A stretch of 49,567 bases of DNA, taken from the NCBI GenBank assembly GCA_009774625.1, contig VSOB01000018.1:1-49567 (forward strand), in the 5' to 3' direction. The position numbers and the translations under genes were made by a program. Numbering within the stretch: the stretch's first letter is position 1; every line of letters begins with the position of its first letter. This DNA is from Lachnospiraceae bacterium (lineage in GTDB: Bacteria > Bacillota > Clostridia > Lachnospirales > Lachnospiraceae). Below are positions 15,509-24,372 of the stretch, in pieces. The notes under the pieces are model-generated. The model ran no database searches. It was not told the origin of the DNA and worked only from the letters and a program-made list of their open reading frames with translations.

Positions 15509-16615
15509 TCAATGCACAGAACGGTAAAAATCCAGAATGCCGTCCAGTCTGGCATACATATGTTCAAACAGCAGGTCCACCAGTGTCAGTGCGGTCATGG
15601 CTTCCACGACCACTACGGCTCTGGGGACGATCACAGGGTCATGGCGGCCTTTGATTTCCAGTGTGATGTTTTCGCCATCCTGATTCACCGTTTCCTGAGG
15701 GCGGAAAATCGAGGGAGTGGGTTTTACATAGGCACGCAGTACAATGGGGGAGCCGTCGCTCATGCCGCCCAGTATTCCGCCGGCATGGTTGGTTTGTTTG
15801 ATGACGGCTCCGTCAGAGGAGGCAAAGGCGTCGTTGTTTTCCGAACCCTTTGCCTGTGAAGCCCACAGTCCGTCTCCGATTTCAAAGGCTTTGACTGCAC
15901 CGATAGAGAGAATGGCCTGTCCCAGACGGGCATCCAGTTTATGAAATACGGTTTCACCGATGCCGGTCGGCATACCCTGGATACGGCATTCGATGACACC
16001 GCCCACGGAATCTTTTTCCTGCATGCATGCAGCCAGATAGGCTTCGGCCTGTTTGCCGGCTTCATAGTCGGGCATGGAAGTGGGGGTTTTCAGGATGGCC
16101 GCCCGGTCAAAACGCTCCTGAGAGATGGAAACGGGACCTATTGATCTGGTGTAGGCACAGATGTCAATATTAAGAGCCGCCAGGAGTTTGGCTGCCACGG
16201 CGCCGGCGGCTACCCGTCCTATGGTTTCCCGGCCGGAAGAGCGGCCGCCGCCCCGATAATCCCGGAAGCCATATTTCTGGTCAAAGGTATAGTCCGCGTG
16301 GCCGGGACGATAGCAGGAGGCGATCTGACTGTAATCCCCGGATTTTTGAGAAGTGTTTTCCACCATCAGAGAGATGGGGGTGCCTGTGGTGCGCCCTTCA
16401 AAGACACCGGAAAGGATACGGACGGTATCACTTTCTTTCCGGGGTGTGGAAATGGTGGTCTGTCCGGGTTTCCGCCTGTCCAGCCAGCACTGGATATCGG
16501 AAGTTTCCAAAGGCAGCCCGGCGGGACAGCCGTCAATGACTACACCCAGCGCCGGGCCGTGTGATTCTCCCCATGTTGTAATCGTAAAACATTTTCCGAA
16601 TATTGAACCTGCCAT
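15509..16615 (-). CDS. aroC: Chorismate synthase
   Basis: AroC makes chorismate from EPSP with reduced FMN, the last step of the shikimate pathway. The 368-residue protein has the N-terminal signature GESHG (residues 17-21), the central RPGHADYT and the FRDYRGGGRSSGRETIGR block that binds FMN and phosphate, and the C-terminal GRHDPVIVPRAVVVVEAM. AGGAGG five bases before the ATG supports the start. It is a single gene on the minus strand between ilvC and the VanY-like gene, with its own promoter. Nothing in its neighbourhood is aromatic-specific. Confidence 0.96.
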   Translation of the reverse strand: MAGSIFGKCFTITTWGESHGPALGVVIDGCPAGLPLETSDIQCWLDRRKPGQTTISTPRKESDTVRILSGVFEGRTTGTPISLMVENTSQKSGDYSQIASCYRPGHADYTFDQKYGFRDYRGGGRSSGRETIGRVAAGAVAAKLLAALNIDICAYTRSIGPVSISQERFDRAAILKTPTSMPDYEAGKQAEAYLAACMQEKDSVGGVIECRIQGMPTGIGETVFHKLDARLGQAILSIGAVKAFEIGDGLWASQAKGSENNDAFASSDGAVIKQTNHAGGILGGMSDGSPIVLRAYVKPTPSIFRPQETVNQDGENITLEIKGRHDPVIVPRAVVVVEAMTALTLVDLLFEHMYARLDGILDFYRSVH

Positions 16616-16661
16616 AATTTCCTCCTGTAGTCTGCATGGATTGTTGTTTGGAACTTATACC

Positions 16662-16690
16662 AGTATATAGAAAATCAGGGAATTTCACAA
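16662..16690 (-). promoter_or_regulatory. Promoter for aroC
   Basis: On the minus strand TTGTGA (16690-16685) and TATACT (16667-16662) are 17 bases apart, 47 bases before the start codon. Confidence 0.65.
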
Positions 16691-16752
16691 GTGCCGATGT
16701 GCGAAGCAGGATGTCCGGCATGGATGTTACCCTGAATTTCTGTAAAAAGGGA

Positions 16753-16782
16753 TTGAGTATTCCTGCCCTGATGTGGTAAGAT
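16753..16782 (+). promoter_or_regulatory. Candidate promoter for the VanY-like gene
   Basis: TTGAGT (16753-16758) and TAAGAT (16777-16782) are 18 bases apart, 37 bases before ATG 16819. Confidence 0.45.
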
Positions 16783-16818
16783 AATGCAATATGAAAGTGA
16801 TCAGTATGGGGAATCAGG

Positions 16819-17916
16819 ATGAAGGGTTCAACAAAAGAAAATCAGAAAACCGGGAATGCCGGGGAAACCAGAAGCGCCGGTGAGGTCACACATACCGGAA
16901 ACAAGAAAAATAAAAAAAATGCAGGGCTGCAGGAGCCGTTTTTCAGGATTGCGGCACTCTGTAATAAAATACTGGACGGACTGAGCGCCAATGGAAAGAG
17001 ATTTGCCTGTGTGCTGGCAGTGCTTCTTTTCTTTGCACTGAGCAGTAGTTTTTCCTTTCCCATATTTGAGGAGGCGGAGGTTTTGCCGGCGCCTGATGCG
17101 TATGGGAGAGAGGCGCAGACCGCCTTTATCGAAGAAAAGGAAGCCGTGAATATTGCTTCCCGGAAGGAGCCGCCGGCGGCTGATGAAGTACTGGATGATG
17201 CGGATGTGCTGGACGGCTATGAAGATGCAGAGCTGGAACATATGGAAGATGTGGACAAGTATACGTCCGACGAGATTCTGGAGGAAAATGACGGGGCATC
17301 CGGGGAAGCTGCCGCAGGCGGAGCGGTTTCTCTGGAAACGGCGGTGTTTGATAAGTCAGACTGGCGTCTTTTGCTGATCAATAAGCAGCATCCGATTCCG
17401 GAGGATTATACATTCCGGCTGGGAACGATCAAAGGCACTATGAAATGTGATGAACGGATATTGGATGACCTTTTAGCCATGCTGCAGGCGGCTAAGGAGG
17501 ATGGCATCAGTCTTGTGATCTGTTCTCCCTATCGGGATTTGAACCGTCAGAAGGTGCTGTTTGAACGGAAGGTAAAGGCCTACATGGACAAGGAGATGAG
17601 CTATATTGAGGCTTATAAAATCTCTTCCCAGGCAGTTACGGTCCCGGGTGCAAGTGAGCATCAGATCGGACTGGCTCTTGATATTGTCTGTACCACCTAT
17701 TATTCTCTGAATGAAGGCTATGGGGAGACAGAAGCTGGGCAGTGGCTGCAGGAGCACAGCCATGAGTACGGGTTTACCCTGCGCTATCCAAAGGGAAAGG
17801 AATACATAACAGGCATTGAATATGAGCCGTGGCATTTCCGGTATGTGGGAAAGGAAGCGGCGGCAGTGATGAAAGAGAAAGGAATCTGTCTGGAAGAACT
17901 GATAGACAGCTTATAA
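16819..17916 (+). CDS. VanY-like D,D-carboxypeptidase (peptidase M15B), membrane anchored
   Basis: The enzyme would trim the terminal D-Ala from peptidoglycan stem peptides. The 365-residue protein has a basic cytoplasmic start, one membrane segment (about residues 62-82), an acidic, unstructured-looking linker (about 85-180) and a C-terminal M15 domain. Zinc and catalytic motifs are visible: SEHQIGLALDI near residue 278 (His and Asp ligands) and EPWHFRYVG near 335 (catalytic Glu and His ligand); SPYRDLNRQ near 235 fits the substrate pocket. No vanS/vanR, vanH or ligase is nearby, so this is a housekeeping wall enzyme and not evidence of glycopeptide resistance. The ribosome site is weak. tgt begins four bases after the stop. 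Confidence 0.88.
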   Translation: MKGSTKENQKTGNAGETRSAGEVTHTGNKKNKKNAGLQEPFFRIAALCNKILDGLSANGKRFACVLAVLLFFALSSSFSFPIFEEAEVLPAPDAYGREAQTAFIEEKEAVNIASRKEPPAADEVLDDADVLDGYEDAELEHMEDVDKYTSDEILEENDGASGEAAAGGAVSLETAVFDKSDWRLLLINKQHPIPEDYTFRLGTIKGTMKCDERILDDLLAMLQAAKEDGISLVICSPYRDLNRQKVLFERKVKAYMDKEMSYIEAYKISSQAVTVPGASEHQIGLALDIVCTTYYSLNEGYGETEAGQWLQEHSHEYGFTLRYPKGKEYITGIEYEPWHFRYVGKEAAAVMKEKGICLEELIDSL

Positions 17917-17920
17917 AAAT

Positions 17921-19060
17921 ATGAAACAAGTACGTTACCGTCTCCTGAAACAGGAAGGGCGGGCCAAACGGGGAGAACTGCACACGGTACATGGTGTGAT
18001 ACAGACCCCGGTTTTTATGAATGTGGGAACTGTGGCGGCCATCAAAGGCGCCGTTTCCACGCAGGATCTGGAGGGAATCGGGACACAGGTGGAGCTTTCC
18101 AATACCTATCACCTGCATGTGCGTCCCGGCGATCTGCTGATCAGGCAGATGGGCGGCCTGCATAAATTTATGTCCTGGAACAGACCGATTCTGACAGATT
18201 CCGGCGGATTTCAGGTATTTTCCCTGGCAGGGCTGCGGAAAATCAAAGAAGAAGGCGTCTATTTCCAGTCCCATATTGACGGCAGAAAGATATTTATGGG
18301 GCCGGAGGAAAGTATACGGATCCAGTCCAACTTAGGCTCTACTATTGCGATGGCCTTTGATGAATGTCCTTCCAGCCGTGCAGACAGGGCCTATGTGCAG
18401 GCTTCTGTGGAACGGACCACCAGGTGGCTGGTGCGGTGTAAGCAGGAAATGGAAAGACTGAACGGACTGGAAGATACTCTGAACAGAGAACAGCTTTTGT
18501 TCGGGATCAATCAGGGAGCTGTATTTGCGGATATCCGAAGGGAACATGCCAGACAGATTGCGGAGCTTTCACTGGACGGCTACGCAATCGGAGGACTTGC
18601 AGTGGGAGAGACTCATGAAGAGATGTATCATATTCTGGAAGAAACCATTCCCTGTCTGCCGTTGGAGAAGCCCACATATCTGATGGGTGTGGGAACGCCG
18701 GCCAATATACTGGAAGGTGTGGAGCGGGGCGTGGATTTCTTTGACTGTGTGTATCCCTCCAGAAACGGGCGGCATGGACATGTCTATACCAATGAAGGCA
18801 AACGGAATCTGTTCAATGCCCGATATGAAACAGACGACAGGCCCATTGAGGAAGGATGCGGATGCCCGGCCTGCATGCGGTATTCCAGAGCCTATATCCG
18901 CCATCTTTTAAAGGCAAAAGAAATGCTGGGCATGCGCCTCTGTGTGCTGCACAATCTTTATTTTTACAATACAATGATGACAGAAATCCGGGAAGCGCTG
19001 GATGAGGGCCGCTTCTCCGCCTATAAAAAGAAAAAGCTGGAAGGCATGGAGCAGGCGTGA
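17921..19060 (+). CDS. tgt: tRNA-guanine transglycosylase
   Basis: Tgt exchanges the wobble guanine of GUN-anticodon tRNAs for preQ1, leading to queuosine. The 379-residue length is normal. Visible motifs are LTDSGGFQVF (substrate aspartate), FDCVYPSRNGRHG (nucleophile aspartate and tRNA contacts) and the zinc site CGCPAC with a further Cys and His in MRLCVLHN. No clear ribosome site precedes ATG 17921, and it starts four bases after the VanY-like stop, so translation is probably coupled. yajC follows, the same order as in many bacteria (tgt-yajC), although here yajC has its own promoter. queA is not in the window. Confidence 0.96.
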   Translation: MKQVRYRLLKQEGRAKRGELHTVHGVIQTPVFMNVGTVAAIKGAVSTQDLEGIGTQVELSNTYHLHVRPGDLLIRQMGGLHKFMSWNRPILTDSGGFQVFSLAGLRKIKEEGVYFQSHIDGRKIFMGPEESIRIQSNLGSTIAMAFDECPSSRADRAYVQASVERTTRWLVRCKQEMERLNGLEDTLNREQLLFGINQGAVFADIRREHARQIAELSLDGYAIGGLAVGETHEEMYHILEETIPCLPLEKPTYLMGVGTPANILEGVERGVDFFDCVYPSRNGRHGHVYTNEGKRNLFNARYETDDRPIEEGCGCPACMRYSRAYIRHLLKAKEMLGMRLCVLHNLYFYNTMMTEIREALDEGRFSAYKKKKLEGMEQA

Positions 19061-19126
19061 AAAAACAATAAAAAGCACGCTTTGTGAATTTTCTATTGTT
19101 ATACATTATATTTCTGTAGAAAAGGC

Positions 19127-19155
19127 TTGCCCAACGGCAGGATTTTCGGTATGAT
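19127..19155 (+). promoter_or_regulatory. Promoter for yajC
   Basis: TTGCCC (19127-19132) and TATGAT (19150-19155) are 17 bases apart, 36 bases before ATG 19192. Confidence 0.65.
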
Positions 19156-19191
19156 AGTCGTTAGATTGTATTTTGATTAGGAGGAAAAGGA

Positions 19192-19500
19192 ATGGGAATC
19201 TTGTTGACAGCGCCGGGTGGTGACGGTTCGGGAATGGTTTTGCTTGTATATGTGGTAATCATTTGTGTATTTGTTTATTTTATGATGATTCGTCCGCAGA
19301 AAAAGGAACAGAAGCGGGTAGGCGCCATGCTTTCCACATTAGAGATCGGAGACAGTATCCTGACCACCAGTGGGTTTTATGGAATCGTAATTGACATTAC
19401 GGATGATACGGTGATCGTAGAGTTTGGCAATAACAAAAACTGCCGTATTCCCATGCAGAAAACGGCAATTGCACAGGTTGAAAAGGCATTTGAGAAATAA
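19192..19500 (+). CDS. yajC: Preprotein translocase accessory subunit YajC
   Basis: YajC is a small membrane partner of the SecDF part of the Sec translocase. The 102-residue protein has a single membrane segment (about residues 15-35), immediately followed by the family signature MMIRPQKKEQKR, then a small beta-rich cytoplasmic domain (GDSILTTSGFYGIVIDI). Length and layout are typical. It follows tgt, as in many genomes; secD and secF are not beside it here. The AGGAGGAAAAGGA site upstream fits the ATG, and a hairpin terminator follows. Confidence 0.94.
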   Translation: MGILLTAPGGDGSGMVLLVYVVIICVFVYFMMIRPQKKEQKRVGAMLSTLEIGDSILTTSGFYGIVIDITDDTVIVEFGNNKNCRIPMQKTAIAQVEKAFEK

Positions 19501-19528
19501 AAGGATAGGGAAGGCCTGTTGGGAAAAG

Positions 19529-19559
19529 AGCTTTGGACTTAGAAGTCCGGAGCTTTTTC
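19529..19559 (+). terminator. Terminator after yajC
   Basis: AGCTTTGGACTT (19529-19540) pairs with AAGTCCGGAGCT (19543-19554) through two G-T pairs, and a T run follows. Confidence 0.8.
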
Positions 19560-19614
19560 AGTATGCGGCCTTTTTATTATAATGATCAGTTATAGTATCC
19601 ATAAATATTATGCA

Positions 19615-19644
19615 TTGTAAAGATTGGGGGATTTATGATACACT
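19615..19644 (+). promoter_or_regulatory. Candidate promoter for leuB-ilvD-ilvB
   Basis: TTGTAA (19615-19620) and TACACT (19639-19644) are 18 bases apart, 34 bases before ATG 19679. Such a short leader leaves no room for a T-box or leader-peptide attenuator. Confidence 0.4.
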
Positions 19645-19678
19645 GAATGAAATATGGTGAATCAGGAGTGTGAAGGGA

Positions 19679-20779
19679 ATGAAGCTGAATATCGTATGTA
19701 TACCGGGAGACGGAATCGGGCCGGAGATCGTGGCGCAGGCCAGGGCTGTGCTGGATCGGACGGCGGAGTTGTACGGACATGAAATGACATATAAAGAGGT
19801 GCTGTTGGGCGGTGCGTCCATTGATGTGCACGGAGTGCCACTGACAGAAGAGGCGATTGCAGATGCAAAGGCTGCAGATGCGGTGCTGATGGGTTCCATC
19901 GGAGGGGATACGACCAAGTCTCCCTGGTACAAGCTGCCGCCGGACAAGAGGCCGGAGGCGGGGCTTCTGAGAATCCGCAAGGCGCTGGGGCTGTTTGCCA
20001 ATCTTCGTCCGGCAGTGCTGTACGAAGAGCTGGCAGATGCCTGTCCGCTGCGGCAGGAGATCAGGCAGGGCGGTTTTGATATGCTGATTATGCGGGAGCT
20101 GACCGGGGGCCTGTATTTTGGAGAAAGAAAGACTTATACGGAAAACGGGATGCGCCATGCGGTGGATACGCTGACTTACAGCGAAGAGGAGATACGCAGG
20201 ATTGCCGTAAAAGGCTTTGAAATTGCCCGGAAGAGAAAGAAAAAAGTGACCAGTGTGGATAAGGCCAATGTACTGGATTCGTCCAGACTGTGGAGAGCCA
20301 TAGTGGAAGAAGTGGCCGTAGAGTATCCGGATGTGGCGCTTTCTCATATGCTGGTGGACAACTGTGCGATGCAGCTTGTAAAGGATCCGGCACAGTTTGA
20401 TGTGATTTTAACGGAAAATATGTTTGGAGATATTCTTTCCGATGAAGCCAGTATGGTGACCGGCTCCATCGGTATGCTGGCTTCTGCCAGTCTGAATGAT
20501 ACAAAATTCGGGCTGTATGAGCCAAGCCACGGCTCTGCGCCGGATATTGCAGGAGCGGATGCTGCCAATCCGATTGCAACCATTCTTTCGGCGTCTATGA
20601 TGCTTCGTTACAGTTTTGATCTGGACCGGGAGGCAGATGCGGTTGACAGGGCAGTGAAGGCTGTGCTGCAGGAAGGATGGCGGACGGCGGATATTATGTC
20701 ACCGGGCTGCCGTCAGGTGGGCTGCCGGGAGATGGGACGTCTGATTGTGGAACATCTGGAAGGAGGAGAGCAGAGATGA
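19679..20779 (+). CDS. leuB: 3-isopropylmalate dehydrogenase
   Basis: LeuB oxidises and decarboxylates 3-isopropylmalate with NAD in leucine synthesis. The 366-residue protein opens MKLNIVCIPGDGIGPEIV, the standard start. It carries the substrate loop RELTGGLYFGERK, the catalytic Lys and Asp region (DKANVLDSSRLWR; LVDNCAMQLV; MFGDILSDEASMVTGSIGM) and the NAD-binding EPSHGSAPDIAGADAANP. ATG 19679 is preferred over GTG 19670 because AGGAG (19664-19668) is ten bases from the ATG but only one from the GTG. leuA and leuCD are not in the window. The stop overlaps the ilvD start by four bases (ATGA), so the two are translationally coupled. Confidence 0.96.
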   Translation: MKLNIVCIPGDGIGPEIVAQARAVLDRTAELYGHEMTYKEVLLGGASIDVHGVPLTEEAIADAKAADAVLMGSIGGDTTKSPWYKLPPDKRPEAGLLRIRKALGLFANLRPAVLYEELADACPLRQEIRQGGFDMLIMRELTGGLYFGERKTYTENGMRHAVDTLTYSEEEIRRIAVKGFEIARKRKKKVTSVDKANVLDSSRLWRAIVEEVAVEYPDVALSHMLVDNCAMQLVKDPAQFDVILTENMFGDILSDEASMVTGSIGMLASASLNDTKFGLYEPSHGSAPDIAGADAANPIATILSASMMLRYSFDLDREADAVDRAVKAVLQEGWRTADIMSPGCRQVGCREMGRLIVEHLEGGEQR

Positions 20780-22446
20780 GAAGTGATTCGGTAAAAAAGG
20801 GAGTACAACAGGCGCCTCACAGAAGCCTGTTTAATGCATTGGGGTATACGCAGGAGGAGCGGGAGCGTCCGCTGATCGGAATTGTCAGCTCTTACAATGA
20901 GATCGTTCCGGGGCATATGAACCTGGACAAAATCGTAGAAGCAGTAAAAATGGGAGTGGCAATGGCAGGAGGGACACCAGTGGTATTTCCGGCGATTGCA
21001 GTATGCGACGGGATTGCAATGGGGCATATCGGCATGAAATATTCTCTGGTGACCAGAGATCTGATTGCGGACAGTACGGAATGTATGGCGCTGGCGCATG
21101 GGTTTGACGGTCTGGTATGCGTACCCAACTGTGATAAAAATGTGCCGGGGCTTCTGATGGCGGCGGCAAGAGTGAATATTCCCACTATTTTTGTATCCGG
21201 CGGACCGATGATGGCAGGCCGGGTCAGGGGACAGAAGCGGAGCCTTTCTTCTATGTTCGAAGCGGTGGGCAGTGTGGCGGCCGGTACGATGACGATGGAA
21301 GAGTTGGAAGAGATGGAGGAAAAATGCTGTCCCACCTGTGGCTCCTGCTCAGGTATGTATACAGCCAATTCCATGAACTGTCTGACGGAAGCGCTGGGAA
21401 TGGGGCTGCAGGGAAATGGCACCATCCCGGCTGTGTATTCCGAACGGATCCGTCTGGCAAAGCATGCGGGCATGCAGATTATGGAACTGGTAAAACAGGA
21501 CAGAAAACCCAGGGACATTATGACAAAGAAAGCCTTTCTGAATGCGCTGACTGTGGATATGGCGCTGGGATGCTCCACCAATTCTATGCTGCATCTTCCG
21601 GCCATTGCCCATGAAGCGGGTGTGGAACTGGATCTGGACATTGCCAATGAACTGTCGGCAAAGACGCCCAATCTGTGTCATCTGGCGCCTGCAGGACCCA
21701 CATATATGGAGGATCTGAACGAAGCCGGCGGCGTGTATGCGGTGATGCATGAACTGGACAGGAAAAATCTCCTGTATACCAATCTGCCTACGGTAACGGG
21801 AAAAACCGTGGGTGAAAATATAAAAGATTGCGTAAACCGGGATCCGGAAGTGATCCGGCCCATTGAAAACCCTTATTCCGAAACAGGAGGCATAGCCGTG
21901 CTGAAAGGCAATCTGGCGCCTGATTCGGGTGTGGTAAAGCGTTCGGCTGTGGTGCCGGAAATGATGGTGCATGAAGGCCCTGCGCGGGTATTTGACTGTG
22001 AAGAGGATGCGATTGCCGCGATTACCGGCGGCAGGATCAAAGAAGGAGATGTGGTGGTGATCCGATATGAAGGCCCCAAAGGGGGACCGGGTATGCGGGA
22101 GATGCTCAATCCTACTTCTGCGATCGCAGGCATGGGACTTGGCTCCAGCGTGGCGCTGATTACGGACGGAAGGTTTTCCGGCGCTTCCCGCGGCGCTTCC
22201 ATCGGGCATGTGTCTCCGGAAGCAGCCGTAGGAGGGCCGATCGCACTTGTGGAAGAAGGGGATATTATCAGCATCAACATTCCGGAAAATACTCTGGATG
22301 TAAAAGTATCGGAAGAAGTGATGGCAGAGCGAAGAGCCAACTGGCAGCCCAGAGAGCCGAAGGTGACCACCGGATATCTGGCAAGATATCGGGAAATGGT
22401 AACAAGCGGCAACAGAGGAGCCATTCTGGAGACCGGCAGGCAGTAA
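20776..22446 (+). CDS. ilvD: Dihydroxyacid dehydratase
   Basis: IlvD dehydrates dihydroxyisovalerate or dihydroxymethylvalerate and needs an iron-sulfur cluster. The 556-residue protein shows the cluster and metal motifs: CDGIAMGHIGM, PNCDKNVPGLLMAAAR and CCPTCGSCSGMYTANSMN. The C-terminal GPKGGPGMREML and DGRFSGASRGASIGHVSPEA are the catalytic half. Start is ATG 20776, nine bases after AGGAGG (20761-20766), overlapping the leuB stop by ATGA. An open frame extends further upstream into leuB, but that part is not IlvD-like. ilvB follows after 43 bases, so leuB-ilvD-ilvB form one operon. Confidence 0.97.
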   Translation: MRSDSVKKGVQQAPHRSLFNALGYTQEERERPLIGIVSSYNEIVPGHMNLDKIVEAVKMGVAMAGGTPVVFPAIAVCDGIAMGHIGMKYSLVTRDLIADSTECMALAHGFDGLVCVPNCDKNVPGLLMAAARVNIPTIFVSGGPMMAGRVRGQKRSLSSMFEAVGSVAAGTMTMEELEEMEEKCCPTCGSCSGMYTANSMNCLTEALGMGLQGNGTIPAVYSERIRLAKHAGMQIMELVKQDRKPRDIMTKKAFLNALTVDMALGCSTNSMLHLPAIAHEAGVELDLDIANELSAKTPNLCHLAPAGPTYMEDLNEAGGVYAVMHELDRKNLLYTNLPTVTGKTVGENIKDCVNRDPEVIRPIENPYSETGGIAVLKGNLAPDSGVVKRSAVVPEMMVHEGPARVFDCEEDAIAAITGGRIKEGDVVVIRYEGPKGGPGMREMLNPTSAIAGMGLGSSVALITDGRFSGASRGASIGHVSPEAAVGGPIALVEEGDIISINIPENTLDVKVSEEVMAERRANWQPREPKVTTGYLARYREMVTSGNRGAILETGRQ

Positions 22447-22489
22447 GCAGGCGAGGGCTGAAAAAACAGGTACAGGAGGAAAGCAGCAG

Positions 22490-24163
22490 ATGCAGTTAAC
22501 AGGTTCGGAGATCGTAATCGAATGTTTGAAGGAACAGGGCGTGGATACGGTATTTGGTTATCCCGGCGGTACGATCTTAAATATATATGATGCGTTATAT
22601 AAGCAAAAGGAAATCCGACACATCCTTACATCCCATGAGCAGGGAGCAGCCCATGCGGCAGACGGCTATGCGAGAGCCACCGGGAAGGTGGGTGTCTGTA
22701 TGGCGACCAGCGGCCCCGGTGCCACCAATCTGGTGACGGGGATTGCCACGGCCTATATGGACAGCGTACCTATGGTGGCTGTCACTGCCAACGTGGTACT
22801 GCCTCTTCTGGGGAAAGATACCTTTCAGGAAGTGGATATTGCAGGGGTCACCATGCCCATTACCAAACATGGTTATATTGTAAAGGATATTTCCATTCTG
22901 GCGGATACCATCCGCAAGGCTTTTCGGATCGCCCGGTCGGGCCGGCCCGGTCCGGTGCTGGTGGACATCACCAAAGATGTGACGGCCGCCGTGTATGAAT
23001 ATGAACCGGCGGTGCCGGAAACACTGTCTCCTTCCGGAAAATATACCGAGGCCGATCTGGAAGCGGCTGTTGCACTGATTGAGAAAGCAGAGCGTCCTTA
23101 TATTTATCTGGGCGGCGGAGCGATTCTGTCCGGCGCCTGCAAGGAAGTGCGGGAGTTTGCCGCCAGAATTGATGCGCCGGTGTGCGACACCCTGATGGGG
23201 AAGGGCGCTTTTGACGGCAGAGACGAGATGTATACGGGTATGATCGGCATGCATGGTACGAAAACTTCTAACCTGGGGGTCAGTGAATGTGACCTGCTGA
23301 TTGCATTGGGAGCAAGATTTTCTGACCGTGTGGTGGGCAATACGGAAAAATTTGCGGCAGGAGCGAAAGTGCTGCATATTGATATTGACGCTGCTGAGAT
23401 CAATAAAAACATCAAAACAGATACATCTGTGGTTGGGGACTTAAAAGAAGTGCTTACTCTGTTGAATGAAAGGATTGACCAGATGAGTCATCCGAAGTGG
23501 CATGAGCATATTCTGGAGCTGAAAGAGAAATTCCCTCTGAAATATGACAAAACAGTGCTTTCCTGTCCCTATATAATGGAGGAAATCGACCGGATTACGG
23601 AAGGAAAGGCGATTATTACCACCGATGTGGGACAGCATCAGATGTGGGCGGCTCAGTACTATCAATATACAGAACCCAGGAGCTTTCTTTCATCCGGCGG
23701 TCTGGGTACGATGGGATATGGACTGGGCGCATGTATCGGTGCGAAAACAGGACAGCCGGAAAAAATATGTATCAACATTGCCGGGGATGGATGCTTCCGT
23801 ATGAATATGAATGAGCTGGCGACGGCAAGCAGATACCAGATACCGATTATTCAGGTGGTGATTAACAACCATGTGCTGGGAATGGTGCGTCAGTGGCAGA
23901 CATTGTTTTACGGTCAGCGGTATTCTCAGACCATACTGGAAGACCAGGTGGATTTCTGTAAAGTTTCCGAAGGCCTGGGGTGTCAGGCGATCCGCGTGAC
24001 CAAAAAGGAAGAGGTGGCTCCGGCCATAGAGCAGGCCATCGCAGCAAACGGCCCGGTGGTTATCGAATGCGTGATTCCCAAAGACGATAAGGTATTTCCG
24101 ATGGTTTCGCCGGGAGCGGCCATCAGTGAAGTGTTTGACGGAGACGATCTGGCGGAGGCCTGA
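22490..24163 (+). CDS. ilvB: Acetolactate synthase large subunit, second copy
   Basis: This 557-residue protein is a canonical biosynthetic AHAS large subunit. It has GYPGGTILNIYDA, catalytic Glu50 in SHEQGAAHAADGYAR, TSGPGATNLVTGIATAYMDSV, KDTFQEVDI, LGTMGYGLGACIGAK and the ThDP/Mg site GDGCFRMNMNELATA with the downstream NN. Compared with the copy at 11500 it is closer to the family norm. It has no small-subunit gene next to it, so it must draw on a subunit from elsewhere, probably one of the two ilvN genes at 13.1-14.3 kb; this is inference. It is last in the leuB-ilvD-ilvB operon and is followed by a strong terminator. AGGAGG lies about ten bases upstream of the ATG. Confidence 0.95.
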   Translation: MQLTGSEIVIECLKEQGVDTVFGYPGGTILNIYDALYKQKEIRHILTSHEQGAAHAADGYARATGKVGVCMATSGPGATNLVTGIATAYMDSVPMVAVTANVVLPLLGKDTFQEVDIAGVTMPITKHGYIVKDISILADTIRKAFRIARSGRPGPVLVDITKDVTAAVYEYEPAVPETLSPSGKYTEADLEAAVALIEKAERPYIYLGGGAILSGACKEVREFAARIDAPVCDTLMGKGAFDGRDEMYTGMIGMHGTKTSNLGVSECDLLIALGARFSDRVVGNTEKFAAGAKVLHIDIDAAEINKNIKTDTSVVGDLKEVLTLLNERIDQMSHPKWHEHILELKEKFPLKYDKTVLSCPYIMEEIDRITEGKAIITTDVGQHQMWAAQYYQYTEPRSFLSSGGLGTMGYGLGACIGAKTGQPEKICINIAGDGCFRMNMNELATASRYQIPIIQVVINNHVLGMVRQWQTLFYGQRYSQTILEDQVDFCKVSEGLGCQAIRVTKKEEVAPAIEQAIAANGPVVIECVIPKDDKVFPMVSPGAAISEVFDGDDLAEA

Positions 24164-24179
24164 TCGGCTGCACGGATAT

Positions 24180-24223
24180 AAGAGTGCGGCCTCTGTTTGG
24201 GGACAGGGGCTGCACTCTTTTTT
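24180..24223 (+). terminator. Terminator of the leuB-ilvD-ilvB operon
   Basis: AGAGTGCGGCCTCTGT (24181-24196) pairs with ACAGGGGCTGCACTCT (24203-24218) with G-T pairs and runs into six T. Confidence 0.9.
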
Positions 24224-24300
24224 ATGAGATGGGATCAGGGCGTTACAAGCCTTTTTATGATGTGCTTTCGTCCATTTGAACAGTAGTTTGAGAAACATGC

Positions 24301-24329
24301 TTGACTTTAAAATCTTACCCATGTAATAT
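24301..24329 (+). promoter_or_regulatory. Promoter for the class D beta-lactamase gene
   Basis: TTGACT (24301-24306) and TAATAT (24324-24329) are 17 bases apart, 43 bases before ATG 24373. I see no BlaI-type dyad operator beside it. Confidence 0.75.
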
Positions 24330-24372
24330 TTGAAAAGAAAGAGAAACAGGGAAGGAAAGAGAAAAAGAACAG

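Noticed and set aside
16819..17916. Glycopeptide resistance from the VanY-like gene
   Set aside because: No vanH, ligase, vanX or VanRS genes are nearby, and M15 carboxypeptidases are common wall enzymes.
19670..19678. GTG start for leuB giving three more residues
   Set aside because: AGGAG is one base from this GTG but ten from the ATG, and the family starts at the ATG.
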